Source of the DNA: Saxidomus purpurata
Taxonomy: Eukaryota > Mollusca > Bivalvia > Venerida > Veneridae
Assembly: GCA_022818135.1 (NCBI GenBank)
Contig: JAFMSR010000017.1
Location: 8,247,408-8,311,407 of the forward strand
Length of the DNA stretch: 64,000 bases
Direction of reading: 5' to 3'
Shown here piece by piece: positions 12,149 through 23,890 of this stretch (positions are counted from its first letter, which is position 1; every line of letters begins with the position of its first letter). The translations under genes and the position numbers were made by a program. The notes under the pieces were generated by a model. The model ran no database searches. It was not told the DNA's origin and was given only the letters and a program-made list of their open reading frames with translations.

Positions 12149-12670
12149 TTACACTGAATGTCAGTTAATCGGCAAGTAACTTATGATTATAGGTAATGTT
12201 TATTGTTTATAAAATCCGACGTTTAATAAAGTTTCTTCTATCTTGTATCAATACTCAAAATTACTCCAAATTTCAGTGTTCGTCATTATCTAATGTCCGC
12301 GTTTTGGTGATATGATCGACATTGCTTTGAATTAGATTATATGCACATATTTTATATGTTGTTACTACTAATATCGGACATTTATCTAAAAGACCTTTAA
12401 TTTCTTTGTATACAAATTGTGATACCATCTGTCCAACCTTGTTATGATCTGTCTCAACTTTGACCACTCGTTTCATGTATTGACATGCTTGTGGCGGTCA
12501 GTCGTTTTATTAACCAATTCATGTTTTTCACACATTATTATCAACTGATGCGATTTATTGTATGCAATCGTTTTGGTGTTGATTATACAAAACCATTGAC
12601 TTTCAATTTTGTTTTCGTGTGTATTCATGTTCTGTTCAATCCGTAGATGCACAGAATGGTTCTAAATATT
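12149..12670. other. Spacer without supported gene
   Basis: AT-rich sequence. A 67-codon minus ORF at 12273-12476 has no recognisable content and is not called. Confidence 0.45.
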
Positions 12671-12882
12671 GTTGTTGTAGGAGTTTAACGCCCGTTTGAA
12701 CCGTTTTTTGGTCATTTTTACTCGCGGACTTTACCTAACTGGCGTTGACGAGACCTTAACCTCCATAAGAACTGCCTTACATTAAGAAACATTGTCGGCA
12801 GCAGGGTCTCAATCATTAAGAAGATGAATTTATTTCAAGCCAGCGACTCTAATCACTCCACCACTCAACCACGGAGGACAAT
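12671..12882 (-). mobile_element. SINE family A, minus-strand copy
   Basis: Reads in reverse from the CAA-type tail (gttgttgtaggagtttaacg) through the body to a head matching 'tccgtggttgagtggtgg'. It is old: the B-box is degraded to 'attgagaccctg'. No target-site duplication is seen. Confidence 0.75.
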
Positions 12883-12955
12883 TTATTTAAATTCCCAACG
12901 GATTTGACTATATATACACGGGTTTTGCCCCCTACCGAACCCGAAAGTTTCCTCC

Positions 12956-13228
12956 CTAAAATAATTTGAAAAATATACAACTGAATGAAGTGAATGGTCT
13001 CATGACTCCTTGCTCATTGCACCAATCACCGAGGAGCAGTGTATTTGGACAACATGTACATTTTTTGGTAAGTATCTTACGAATACATAGACCTGTGGGA
13101 AATTCTTCCCGCAGAGCTTCATCACATATAGTGTGCCATATGGCTTCCTTTGCATTTATCCAACATTGTGACTCTATTGACATGTCTAGCGTTGAGTGCG
13201 TACATTGCGAGTATGTATTGGCACGCAT
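12956..13228 (-). CDS. Uncertain cysteine-containing ORF
   Basis: A 90-codon minus-strand ORF with nine or more cysteines, including a C-x-C-C cluster and the stretch 'CWINAKEAIWHTICDEAL'. I recognise no family. An in-frame stop sits just upstream of the ATG, and an overlapping ORF runs on the other strand. It may be an exon fragment, a decayed gene or chance. It lies about 0.8 kb upstream of the C2HC-repeat ORF on the same strand, but the cysteine spacing does not match. Confidence 0.2.
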   Translation of the reverse strand: MRANTYSQCTHSTLDMSIESQCWINAKEAIWHTICDEALREEFPTGLCIRKILTKKCTCCPNTLLLGDWCNEQGVMRPFTSFSCIFFKLF

Positions 13229-13283
13229 ATAGGTTCATTTGCAGCTTCCTGAATAACAGGGTATTTTTTTTTTTTTTTTTTTG

Positions 13284-13582
13284 TTGAGAAGTGGTTTAGT
13301 GGTTATAGCACTGGACTGGTAATCCAGGGATCGCAGGTTCGACCCCACTCCTCCACTTACATAAGTTATTGTCTTTCAGAGAATACTTAAAACCGAAGTC
13401 CAATGTATCGGTGCTGTACACCGGGCATGTTAAACAAACCGGGGGAGGGGGAGTCTCTGGAACGGAACACGTCTCTGAAACGGGACACGTTCTGCATCTT
13501 GCACTTTCCTCCGAAATCTAAAAACTCTTCTTGAGGCGTTAGTCATATGGATTATCCGGTACCAACGATAAAACTTTAAAAT
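13284..13582 (+). mobile_element. SINE family B, full-length copy
   Basis: tRNA-like head with an A-box (tggtttagtggttatagc) and a B-box (gcaggttcgacccc), then a ~220-bp body containing 'gtatcggtgctgtacaccgg', 'acgggacacgttctgcat' and the 3' motif 'tatccggtaccaacgataaaa'. It is preceded by a T-run of about 20 (13264-13283). Related copies are at 46755-46963 and 54596-54875. I cannot assign the body to a named conserved SINE domain from memory. Confidence 0.88.
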
Positions 13583-15309
13583 GCATACACACATACATAC
13601 ACTGCACGCACGCACGTACATGTACATGTACCTCCAAAAAGTGATAGGGCACTTGCATTGTAGGACAGCAACCAGCGTTCTTGTTTTTTGTCGGTAAATG
13701 CACGTGTAACGATTATTGACTACACAAACAGTCACAAGCAGAATGCATGTATTTTAATATAGTTTATTCGTATCGAGTACGAGTAAAAACAACATGAAAA
13801 AAACGAGCATGTCGATAAATGATTGTGTGAAAATGCATGTTTACTTGAACAAACCTGTTCATATTCCGAAGAATATAAAATACAGTAATTTGAAATTGAC
13901 TTAATTATCTACATGTATATAATTGGTAAAAAAAACTTTGAAGAAGTAAAGTCATGGTAGAAATGTATCACAGTCAACAGTATACTGCATACATGTACAT
14001 TACGTGGATTTAATATCAATCATGCATTATATAAAATAAGTGAATAACAATTTGAGAAATACATGTACTTTAAAAGGACGGTCGACGTACCAACTAATGT
14101 TCAAAACTGTAATACTTGTAAAGACAGCCAATCAACATTTACAAAAGAAGTCTAAACATCGAAGAATAAAGTTTGAAAGAATAATCAGTCGACTCCTTCA
14201 GGGTGCGGATGACGTCATATATACCTAACAACACTCTTTATATTAACGTACATGCAAAAAATCTAAAAAAAACAAACAAATATCAGCACTTTTACGTTAG
14301 TTATTAACAATACACACACTGAAACTACAAGACAACTATAACGGGAGAAACAGACAGGGGGACAAAATGAGAGCAGACAGACAGAGATAGATAAGTAGGG
14401 GAAAAGAAAACATAGGAAAATGACTACTAGAAGGGAACGGGACAACTTGAGCTTCAAGTCTAAATCTGTTTAAATTCCAAATAACAAAAGTAGCATTATG
14501 AGAAAGCAAAAATGGTTATGATCAACTGATTGTCTTTTGCATAATGTTGACAATAAATGAGCAAATGTTACGTCTTATACACATCACGGATGAAGTCGAT
14601 ATGAGCAATACATCAAATATGGTATCTTAATATAACAAGCTACTAATGAAAATGAATGGGCAGGGTATCAGTTAGTCCTCACTGAGATTCTTTTTAACAA
14701 TAAATCAATAATTTAAAATCTTTTAGCAATAACCATAATTTTCGTTTTTAGCTTAGTGAATGGAAACTTTCAAATCTAACGTTGAATAATATATGTACAT
14801 CAAATCTCCTTCTATTGTGGCGAATGTATTTCGAAAAGAACTTCTTTTATTGTCGTGAAACTTAACAGATGGCTTAATCGGCATGCGAAGGTTTTGCAAT
14901 TGTGATTTTGTATGTAAAAACAATTATTACTTGCCGCGAGTTATTACCCTTGACCCGGCAAAAGTATGCAATCTCAGCTTGTTAATATTCTGAATGTATA
15001 ATGCATGTCAGTTCAAAAGAACCCATAGAAGTTGAACTTACTAAAATAAAACTGTGATGTGTGTTGTCGCCCGTGCCCCATGGAATTAATTCTAGTTTTT
15101 AAAATTGTCTCTGTGTGAAGAGTAGCTGTAGCAATATTAGTTATATACATGTATTTATACATTTCTTTTTTTTTAAGTCTATAAAAGTCTGATGTTTGAA
15201 TGACAGAACCTTTAAATGCACCACCTCGTGAAAGTCGACCACGTGGATGTATAATCTCGTTCCTTATCTACGTCACCACGTGGCAAAATTACACCATTTC
15301 CTTGAAATT
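13583..15309. other. Intergenic region 3' of the NmrA-like gene
   Basis: No gene seen. A TTTATT on the plus strand (AATAAA on the minus strand) at 14846-14851 lies about 460 bp past the stop of the NmrA-like gene and could be its poly(A) signal, which would make 14840-15309 its 3' UTR. Confidence 0.4.
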
Positions 15310-15510
15310 TCACTGATCTTGTTCCTTTATCGCATTTTCAACAGATTCCGCTTCGTCGTCAAGCCATTTTTCAAACGTTTTATACTCGGGGTTGAGTCTC
15401 TTAGTTAGTTTAATGTCTCTAACTATTTGAGCCTTTTGGTAAAATTCAAACATGGCCGCTAACTCTTGGGCACCGGGGAAATCAAAGTGTTCAAAATCTT
15501 TTATTCTTAT
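15310..15510 (-). CDS. NMRAL1: NmrA-like gene, exon 6 (last)
   Basis: Residues 250-315 and the TGA stop. The acceptor is 'acttttcag'. Contains the 'FPGAQELAAMFEFY' block and 'LTKRLNPEYKTFEKWL', which matches the C-terminal helix region of the family. Confidence 0.93.
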   Translation of the reverse strand: MRIKDFEHFDFPGAQELAAMFEFYQKAQIVRDIKLTKRLNPEYKTFEKWLDDEAESVENAIKEQDQ

Positions 15511-18500
15511 CTGAAAAGTAAAACATATAATGAGAATTAGAAATGTTGAAAGATTGTATATTAACCCGTAAGCTGCATGTATCAAAAGATGTACATCACC
15601 GAGGGGGCGAACTTAGTGTTGCATTTGTTCAGGTAAAATGCACACGGAATAGAGTAACACTTCAGATGTGAATGCTGCCGGCCATGTCTTTTTATGTGAA
15701 CAAATGAGTATAGGAGTTTACCACTGGTTCTTCCCAGGAACGATAGTTAGGTGAACTATTCGACTGTTAAATCGACCAACATACTGTTGGATCTGTCGTA
15801 AAACCCCTACAACAACAACGAGTGTCATTTTAGAGGGATCTGTGTTGAGTAACCATACGGATACCATGTATATGCCGGTGAGCGCTTAACAGATAGTAAC
15901 ATTGCATCGATAGTATTATAACAGACAGATCGAGCACTGCAGACATTGAAAAAAAATAATAAAATAAAATAAAAATATAAATAATTTTAATTAATAGTAT
16001 TTAATTTTCTCGATTGTCAAAGAACCTAAGTGACACTCTACATGTACTCTTGCTGCTGTTATGATACAAGTTGACCAATCGCGATAAAGTAGGCTTTCAC
16101 TACATAATGTCGTTACATGTACATGTACGCACGCTTTGAATATATCGTCAGAACCATTTTGCTTCAGCGTTGCTTAAAAGCGTTATCGGGTCATATAAAG
16201 GTCTGTGTATTTTCATATTACAATGTAAAGGAAAGTTTTACCTTTGGATATACAAATTTCTTAGATACAATATATTTTGATAGCGCATGCGCCATTTCTT
16301 CGTTGGTTAGTCTATCACCACCAAACGACAAAGTCTTTCTTGAATAATATCTAGGTCTATAGAAGAGGTTCATCACACATACACCGACATCCGTTACAGA
16401 AATCATATCTAATGGCATGCCCTCCATAGGAATGGCTGAAAAAGAACACAATTCAATTTAAAATTTGTTTTTAGTTTAGTTTAATTATTATTTATTTTAC
16501 TTAAATGGTTGTTTCAAGTTATTGCAACTTTTATTGACTACTTTCCATAATTGTTTCCTGTGCTTCTTACCAGTACTCGTGCCAAATTCCAATAAGGGGA
16601 TTCGAGCCCACAACCTCCGAAACAGCGGTCCGGCAGGATTGTCCTTCACTAAACGGACCATGTCTCTGTTACTGTATGCTACCCGACAGGAGATCGTCGA
16701 TAATCGTTTTAATCGTAGTAAACTGTGGAGGATGACCTCGTAGAAGCCAGTCTCAATGTAAAATTAAAGCCAGTTCCATAACACAGGGTTATTTGTAGCA
16801 CTTAAGTATATAACAATGACTGCTTGTAAAAATATGGCTGCTCAATTCAGGTCCTATATTATACATAGTTTATTTCTGTCTCATCAGCATATACATTAAC
16901 ATTACATAAACATGAATAAAACATGGAACCAATGTTAAGCTGCCACTCCTATGTATCTGGTTAAATGGAATATTGAAACGCAAAAACCTATTTAAAATCG
17001 TGTATTATCGAGGCTTGAAAGTTCGATTCCTTGCTCAGGTATTCATACTTACATGTGTCAGGCGTTTTAACTCCTCGAGGTCAAATTAAAAGATTTTCAA
17101 CTTTATTTTTCCACAGATGGAATCATTAACCTATTATACCGGTACATTTGTATCAAGCAACAAGAACACTTACGCATTGCATACACTCCGTGCTTCACCT
17201 TATGTGGACGGAAAACAGTGGTCAAGTTCTCATACCAAAACGGTAGTCGAATAATTGTGTAATTTACACCTGGAAATAAAGTTAAAATTTTTACCATTAT
17301 TTATTTCAATTTAATAATAATTTTAATGTAATCCTCTATTCGCGTGATTATTCCTTGGGGCTCAACGTCCGTTTGAGCAGTATTCAAGCTATTTACAGTC
17401 CAACAGTTTACCTACCGTTTCTGGCAGGACGAGTTCAAAGCCCCAATCCTCTATAAGAAACTGCCAACTTGTTGACTCGGAAACTGGTTTCGGACCAATG
17501 ACCGAAAATCCAACAGCGGTATAGTGATTCGAAATCAGCCACGGCCTCTGACGGAACATTTACTGGTAAAAGACTTACCTACTTCCCTAAGGTACTCTTC
17601 TATCGCAGCCTTGCTGTCTAAATGAGCGCAGTCTTTTCCTATAGTTTTACGGACATTTTCTGATCCATTGAACACGATATGAGTAAGTCCTTTATGCACG
17701 GCTGCATCTATAGCATTTAAACCCTGAAACAAAATAAATGTTTATGAAATGCATGTGTATATGTGAAATAAGTTACTGTTTACCCGGTACAGCAATCTGA
17801 TTAAAATCATCTTCTCAAAAACGCTACGCCATTTCAGAAGATCGTGAACTTTAGTCAGATTGCACGTTACAGTATATATAAGTGATATTCCAATTATTGA
17901 TGCGTATACTGTCATCTTGTGCACTTGTGCTGCCAGAAATTAGAATCTTGATAGATTACAGTTTTCTGTTGTGTAACAATGCGCTATAATATTTAATATT
18001 TGCTGATAACATTTATTTTCTTGTCTTAGTGTATTTAGGAAAGCTCAAGGAGTTTAAGAGTCACCAACTATGAGAACGTATCTGTTACAGTTACATGTAA
18101 CTCAGCTGGGAGCTCATTAAGTAATCTAGTAAAACCATTTTGTTTCAGCGATGCTGAAAAATTCGTTTATTTGAGAAACACCTTCTTTTTAACTATTAAG
18201 TTTGAGAAGGTTTAAAGGTATCGAAATCTACATACTATATGTATTAACAATTTTGAAGCACAACTACAACTACCTGCTTCATACTCTGATAACATTTTCA
18301 GAAATTCCCTGAGAATACTAATCCTCTTTCTCGAATCGATACCAAACGAAAAGTTCCCTGATGTCTAAGTTATACCCTGACGTTACAAAATGCATTATAT
18401 ATCGCGACTGTTCTCTCTTGAACCCCTTTGAAACCGTCTGCACGCATTTACCCTTTTCTCTCAACCCACGACTAATTGATTCACACAACCAAGAATGCTA

Positions 18501-21463
18501 ATTTGAATAATATTCGTTTCACTTGAACCACAGATAAATGCCAACTTAAAGCGCCGTGACGTGTTTCTCTAGAGCAATCATTAAAAAATATAGTTCTGAT
18601 CTAGTCGTTTCTCTTGAACCACCGATGAATACTAAACACCTCAAACGCTACATGTGCTTACTATATATTGATGTTGAATGCTACATACCCTAACAATTTC
18701 TTTTTCTTTATTTTTGTCTTCCCAGTAATGCGTTGTAAGGAACATTGAGTCAGCTCCATCCAACGCCTTCTCAAGACTTGCTATGTCGTTCTGATTGGCA
18801 GTGACAATTACAGCACCTGTGGAAATAAAATAAAATGTTGGTAAAGATGAGTTTTGTTTCTTGCTAAATTATTCTGAAGTGTATTACGTTTTTATGTAGT
18901 CGCCATGAACAAACATTACCTGGAAGAGTCTATCTGAACCACTAACCAAGTGACAGACAATAGGACTGTTTAATCAAAGTGACCATATAATGCAGTAGTG
19001 AAGATTTGACATATCGGTTTGTTCCCTTTACTTGTATTTAAGCATGCCTGATTCATTCTGAATTAACTGAACCCGGATTTTTTAAATTAAAAACACAAGT
19101 TGGTTGTAAGCTTTGCAGCCCCGTGAAGTTTGACCTTGACACCTAGTTTCCCGCAGCCCCGTGAAGTTAGACCGTGACACCTAGTTTTACCCGCAGCCCC
19201 GTGAAGTTAGACAGTGTCACCTATAGTTTTACCCGCAGCCCTGTGAAGTTAGATCTTGACACCTAGTTTCCCCGGAGCCCCGTGAAGTTAGACTTTGACA
19301 CCTTGTTTCCAAATTCCCCGGGAAGTTAGCCCAATAGCACCTTGTCCGGGTTACACCGCCTTGTAAGTATTCTAAATGCTTATAATTTCAGGTCCGTGCG
19401 CCCACGTTTCAACGCAGCCCCGTAATATCGCATTTTAAGTATCCCTCATGACTATATGCTTTCATGTTTGTAGATACTTAAAAAGGAGCATGCATGTAGG
19501 GCTGCAGTGGTATAGTAGGGGAGAGGCTATGTCCACAAGACTACATGGATATATATGAAGCGAGGTAACCAGGGTCGTTTTTGGTATATGGAAACATTCT
19601 AGGAGTTGTAGGAGCTCTGAATTTACTTTGTTAAATATTGTAAATAGGCGCTGTGTCTATGAACTAGGGGTTGCTGTTATACTATGGGATAAGGGCATAA
19701 TATTGAAAGTCTGAGAGACACTGGACCGATTTCAAGGGGTTTCAGTTTTTATGGGAAACAAAGGTTCTAAATTTGTTTAAGATTTGAAGGGGCGTGTGTT
19801 ATCAGGTGCTGTGTTAAATATAAGGCTTAGTTCGAGGGGCTGCGAGGCAGCGGGACACGGGACTGATTTAGTTGGGAGACTATAGGGGATACGGGACTCA
19901 TTACATGGGGCCATGGGGAAACTTGGGATACGGGGCCAACTTCACGGAGCTACTGGAGGTTGCGGGCTTACTTCACGAGGCTGCGGGGAAACAGCTAACA
20001 GTTGCCACGGGGCTGACTTCAAGGAGTTACGGGCAAACTAGATGCTACGGTGCTAATTTCACGGGACGCGGGGCAACTAAGTACCACAGAATTAACTAGG
20101 TGCTACGGTGCTTACTTGAGTGGCTGCGGGGAAAGTAAGGCCACGGGACTAATTTCACGGGGCTGTAGGGCCAAACGGGGCTGCTGGGCTAACTTTCTAC
20201 TCGTAAATCAAACCGTGAATTTGTAGAGATAACGTTCTCATCAAAGGTAGAACAAGTGGGCGTTACACTTGGTGTAGTAGGGTAAGTATTCTTAATTTGT
20301 AAAATAATACTATTTAAGGGCATTTCACACGTGTCTACCCGGGGCTGACTGGAATGTATAGTAGTATGCATATAATACACGCTGACAGGACCATGTGGTT
20401 TTCAAGCCAGCCTTTACAATTATGTACTGCAATTATTTAGAATTTACTATTCGTGGCATTTAAAAGATAACAACGTTTGATTGGACGTAAAATAAACATG
20501 AATTTTGCAGTGAGCCAAGAAAGTTTATGGTATTTTGGCCTCTTTTTCGCAGTTGGTTTGCTATTCGTTAGAAATAACTGGTAGTTAAGTTAAAAGCTTG
20601 TAAAGTACTATTATGGTGTATGAATATTTAATACACAATGATCAATAAATTACTTAATAGCACAAACTAACGAGGGTATAAACGCAACAGTTACAGAAAT
20701 ATATTTAGGGAAGACGAGTGTTTCATCACGACCTTTGGAGATGATAGTCACCTGTTTACTCGACACATGCATGTTATAGTTGATGGATTGACAGACGCCT
20801 TGCATTTCTCCAAGCGTAAAATCAGCCGTACATTATGGTACGTGTAATCTAATCGGCCGTAAGAAACGTTTGATAAAGAGTATAGATGGTGTTTCAACCC
20901 ATTACATGTATGTGGCATCTTTCTTACAGGATTTTATAAAAGTCCTCTACATGGGGTGTCTTAATACAAAATTTATGGCCCAGTAAAATTGTCCCTTATT
21001 TTGCTTTATTTTGGATAGTTTTACGTAATAAATTGATTATACAATGTATAAAATAGCAGTTAATAAACAACATTCTTAAAAATCACAGTTTTTCACAGTG
21101 ATTACACATGTATAGTTGCGTGCTATGATTCTCGCCGTATGACAATTTTAGTCCTCTTACATTAATTGCATGTATAACATTCCCTTTGTGCTGATTTGAC
21201 TAAATGCACAGTTTTCGTCACTGGAGATGGAAGCATATAATATAAAATCATATACATATGTATCTAAACATTAGTCTACCTTCCTCAGCTAGTTTTCTGG
21301 CCTTCTCGCTGGAGGGCCGACGAGTGACGGCACGTACTCTGAACCTTAAAGGGTCTTCTAACAGAGCCCGTGCTACAGATCCGCCGAGCAGTCCAGTAGC
21401 TCCAAATACTACCACAGTTCTAGGCTCATCATCCGGGAACTCCTTACTAGAACCGCAACCCAT
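15310..21463 (-). CDS. NMRAL1: NmrA-like family protein (NMRAL1/HSCARG type)
   Basis: A complete six-exon coding region of 315 residues (human NMRAL1 has 299). Exons, in order: 21280-21463, 18689-18816, 17579-17723, 17174-17269, 16242-16435 and 15310-15510, all GT-AG with phases 1,0,1,1,0. NMRAL1 is a cytosolic NADPH sensor of the atypical short-chain dehydrogenase group; the family lacks an active catalytic tyrosine and regulates partners such as argininosuccinate synthase in vertebrates. Seen here: the Rossmann dinucleotide loop G21-x2-G24-x2-G27 after a beta strand, a VTRRP stretch suited to binding NADPH phosphate, and the family blocks 'AHLDSKAAIEEYLREVG', 'RLPFWYENL' and 'FPGAQELAAMFEFY'. 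The start MGCGSSK fits an N-myristoylation plus palmitoylation signal, which human NMRAL1 lacks. Acceptor-like 'catgtcag' ends just before the ATG, so a 5' UTR exon probably lies upstream. Intron 1 holds an inverted minisatellite pair. Confidence 0.95.
15677..15821 (+). mobile_element. SINE family A, 5'-truncated copy in intron 5
   Basis: Body and tail only: 'tggttcttcccaggaacgat', then the CAACAACAAC tail. The tRNA head is missing. It lies in the intron between exons 6 and 5 of the NmrA-like gene. Confidence 0.75.
16242..16435 (-). CDS. NMRAL1: NmrA-like gene, exon 5
   Basis: Residues 186-249, with Pro185 split across the junction. Includes 'PLDMISVTDVG', which corresponds to the PMDGMSVSDLG block of vertebrate NMRAL1. 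Acceptor 'tttttcag', donor 'gtaaaa'. Confidence 0.93.
16570..16665 (-). mobile_element. tRNA-like SINE head fragment
   Basis: Reverse strand shows 'tccgtttagtgaaggacaa' (A-box-like) and 'ggttgtgggctcgaatcccc' (B-box-like) about 35 bp apart. Intronic. The body is not recognised. Confidence 0.5.
17174..17269 (-). CDS. NMRAL1: NmrA-like gene, exon 4
   Basis: Residues 154-184, with Gly153 and Pro185 split across its edges. Contains 'IIRLPFWYENL', matching the SVRLPCYFENL region. Donor 'gtaagt', acceptor 'tttccag'. Confidence 0.93.
17350..17552 (-). mobile_element. SINE family A, degraded copy in intron 3
   Basis: Reverse-oriented body with 'aagaaactgccaacttg', equivalent to the 'aagttggcagtttctt' core, and a remnant head 'ggccgtggctgatt'. 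Lies between exons 4 and 3 of the NmrA-like gene. Confidence 0.65.
17579..17723 (-). CDS. NMRAL1: NmrA-like gene, exon 3
   Basis: Residues 105-152. Contains 'GLTHIVFNGSENV' and the family-typical 'AHLDSKAAIEEYLR'. Donor 'gtaagt', acceptor 'gtttcag'. Confidence 0.94.
18689..18816 (-). CDS. NMRAL1: NmrA-like gene, exon 2
   Basis: Residues 63-104: 'AVIVTANQNDIASLEKALDG', then a segment ending 'THYWEDKNKEKEIVR', matching the family's GAEVVxxDQDD and TNYWE blocks. Too short in open frame to be found without homology. Acceptor 'tttccacag', donor 'gtatgt'. Confidence 0.93.
19115..19350 (+). repeat. ~40-bp GC-rich minisatellite, forward arm
   Basis: Five to six units beginning 'gcagccccgtgaagttaga' and continuing 'c..tgacacctagttt'. 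Starts at 19115, 19153, 19193, 19235 and about 19274 give periods of 38-42 bp. It lies in intron 1 of the NmrA-like gene. Confidence 0.88.
19825..20190 (-). repeat. ~40-bp GC-rich minisatellite, inverted arm
   Basis: About nine degenerate units with 'ctaatttcacggggctg' and 'aactaggtgctacgg'. These are the reverse complement of the 19115-19350 unit. The arms are separated by about 475 bp. A 75-codon + ORF at 19872-20099 arises from the repeat and is not a gene. Confidence 0.85.
21280..21463 (-). CDS. NMRAL1: NmrA-like gene, exon 1 (first coding)
   Basis: Residues 1-61: the MGCGSSK start, then the strand-loop-helix with G21-x2-G24-x2-G27 and the VTRRP arginines. The donor is GAAG|gtagac. The + strand ORF at 21258-21491 is its antisense shadow. 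Confidence 0.95.
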
Positions 21464-22234
21464 CCTGACATGGAAAGAAACAATGAGTTGATCTCTTAAA
21501 TCATTAATAAAAACACATTATTATAAGCAAACCGTGTATATTTTCACAATGCGTTCTCATCAATTCCAAAATAATGACTTAAAATATAAACTATTGTCCC
21601 AGTGTGTAAATTCTAACCATGGATTAATTTTGCTTTTACAATGTGTACTGCTGAGTTTATTGCCTTAACATCTCAGGAGCACAATTACAAGTAGCTCTTA
21701 TTTCACCAAGAAAGATGTCTTACCGAGGGAAATGTCTTTCATTTGTAGCAAAACACATAGAGCTTTGCTTTCTAAATCGATAAATACATGTTAGAAATAC
21801 AGCACATTTTTCAATGATATTTCAAAAAAAATAAAAAAGGCTTTCTGGCAACTCTTTTTTGTGAAGGAACAACTTAATTGGATATGAAAGAACGGAATTG
21901 TTTTAAAGGGAGTAAAACATGATTATATCATTATCCTATCGGTAGATTTATTTTACTATGTCAGTAAATTCAAAGTGATCCTGGGAACAATGTGTACTGA
22001 CCCGTCTCGGAATCATAAATAAATAGTACCTCATATTGATTGTACCGTGTGTGGTTTCTTACGAAACATAATATAGCCATGCTCTCTTTATCACACGAAG
22101 AGCTCATTATTTGAATAATTAGTTGAACTCTATCGTGACTGAAAGACCTTATAAATCGACCACATTTGTTGCAATGTTCATAAAAAGGTACCAACAAAGT
22201 ACCGTAGCCTACAGAAAAACTTTTGACGATACTA

Positions 22235-22438
22235 GCAAGCAGTATATAAGCCTCTCATTGATTTAGGGTCACTGATTCGAGTCACGGTACCGATCTTACC
22301 CTTTCGTTTGTTGACAAAGGACAGGAGTCTAGTATTAGTCCTTCCTATGAACTACGAAGGTGTAAACTGTTCGCCGGTAAATAACTGAAGTACTTGTACT
22401 GCTGAAACGGATGTTAAACCACAACAAGGGGAGAAAAT
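22235..22438 (+). mobile_element. SINE family A, diverged copy
   Basis: B-box-like 'tcactgattcgagtcac', then 'ggacaggagtctagtatt' and 'cggatgttaaaccacaacaa', which matches the family A 3' end. Confidence 0.65.
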
Positions 22439-23129
22439 AAAGAAAAAAGGAAATAAAATAAATATCTGCAACCCGAGCTTAAAGTATCAGTGTACTGGAT
22501 AATAAGCAAGTTATAATTGAGAATTTAGAAACTTAGTGTGGAAAGGTAACTTAATTATATCAGAATTACCTTAAGATCTTATAAAGTAAGATCAAAGCTG
22601 GGTTGAATGTATAAAACATACGTACAAATGAAAAAACATTTAGGAGAAATCCTTTCATGCAATTTAACCTCAAAAACATACCACATTCCTAATTCCTTTT
22701 TTTGCAGATAACACATATTAATTTTTTCTTTGCGTATATCAAAGTGGCAGCTTTGGTCAAAACATAAATGTAATGCCTTGATGATTAGATGAGCGTGGCT
22801 GTTGTGTTAGAAAGGAATCGTTTCAGAAATGATTCAACAATAACATTGACCACTTCAGTACACTTAGCAGAGGGTATCGCTCTCGCCAGTATCAATAAAC
22901 ATAAATGCTGCGACCAAATATACATAGGATGTGTACTTCACTACTACAGATGGTCAAGATACCATGGTCATTGGAACTAATGATGTGGTACCGAGCTACA
23001 TGCCCTATGAGTTTTTCGGCATTGATTGGAAAAATGGGAAACTAACTATACTAAGTAATTATCCCCCTTGATCGTATCACTGAAAGTTATGGTCCAAATA
23101 AAGAATTTCATAACTGTATAACTTACAAA

Positions 23130-23890
23130 GTAGACACAACTCTGTGCTGATATGTCAGCGTTGGTGTCACACATATTTTTAAGTTTTACCCACAGTTTTG
23201 CAAAACCATTAGAGATATAAATTTTTGAAACCTACAATACTTATTTACTATCATTACCACTTGCCAGAATTATTGCCCTTTTCCGATTAACATGTAGAAA
23301 GTACATTGAACTTGGTTAAGTTTCCCGCACCACCCCACTTTTTTTTTCAAAACCATTACAAGTATTTACCATTAGTACCTCCATCGACTGACAAGGAGCA
23401 TACTGGTAGCTCTGTGTGAAGGTTTTGCCAGAATTATGGCTCTTTTTCGACTTGAAAACATGGAACAAGTGGATTTTACCCTTTTAAATATTGCTGTGAA
23501 ACTTCGAATACTAGTTTGCATCATGACCCATGTAAGCAGGAGAAGGTAACTCTATCAAGGATTTGTTTTTAAAATTAAGGCATTTTTCGACTTAGAATCT
23601 CGGTTAAGTTTTTGTAATATTCCATTTATTGACTGAACCATTCATTTGAGATATTACTTTGAAAGTCGGAATACTTGTTTAACATCATGACCCCACATGT
23701 AGGCAAGAGAAGGTTATGCTGTCAATAATCTTTTTTTAAACTGTGGCCTTTTCTACTTAGAACCATACTTATCCACTTATTGACTTAATCATTTGAGATA
23801 TTACTTTGAAAGTTGATAGTTATGTTCAATCATGACACTCATCGTTAAGCAAGAGTAGATAACTCTTTCAATTTTTTTTTCGCCGTATCA
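23130..23890 (-). repeat. Dispersed 'ggccataatt' repeat block, reverse
   Basis: Diverged tandem units containing reverse forms of 'ctaagtcgaaaaagggccataatt'-type sequence. The part at 23330-23640 closely matches 39480-39820 in the same orientation, and the block resembles 29645-30640 inverted. Confidence 0.7.

Noticed and set aside
13284..13360. True tRNA gene (clear A- and B-boxes)
   Set aside because: The tRNA-like head continues into a SINE body shared with two other loci; cloverleaf pairing was not convincing. The same reasoning applies to the heads at 10884, 26342, 40309 and 54596.
19872..20099. 75-codon Gly-rich ORF
   Set aside because: Derived from the inverted ~40-bp minisatellite inside an intron.
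21258..21491. 77-codon + strand ORF
   Set aside because: Antisense shadow of exon 1 of the NmrA-like gene.
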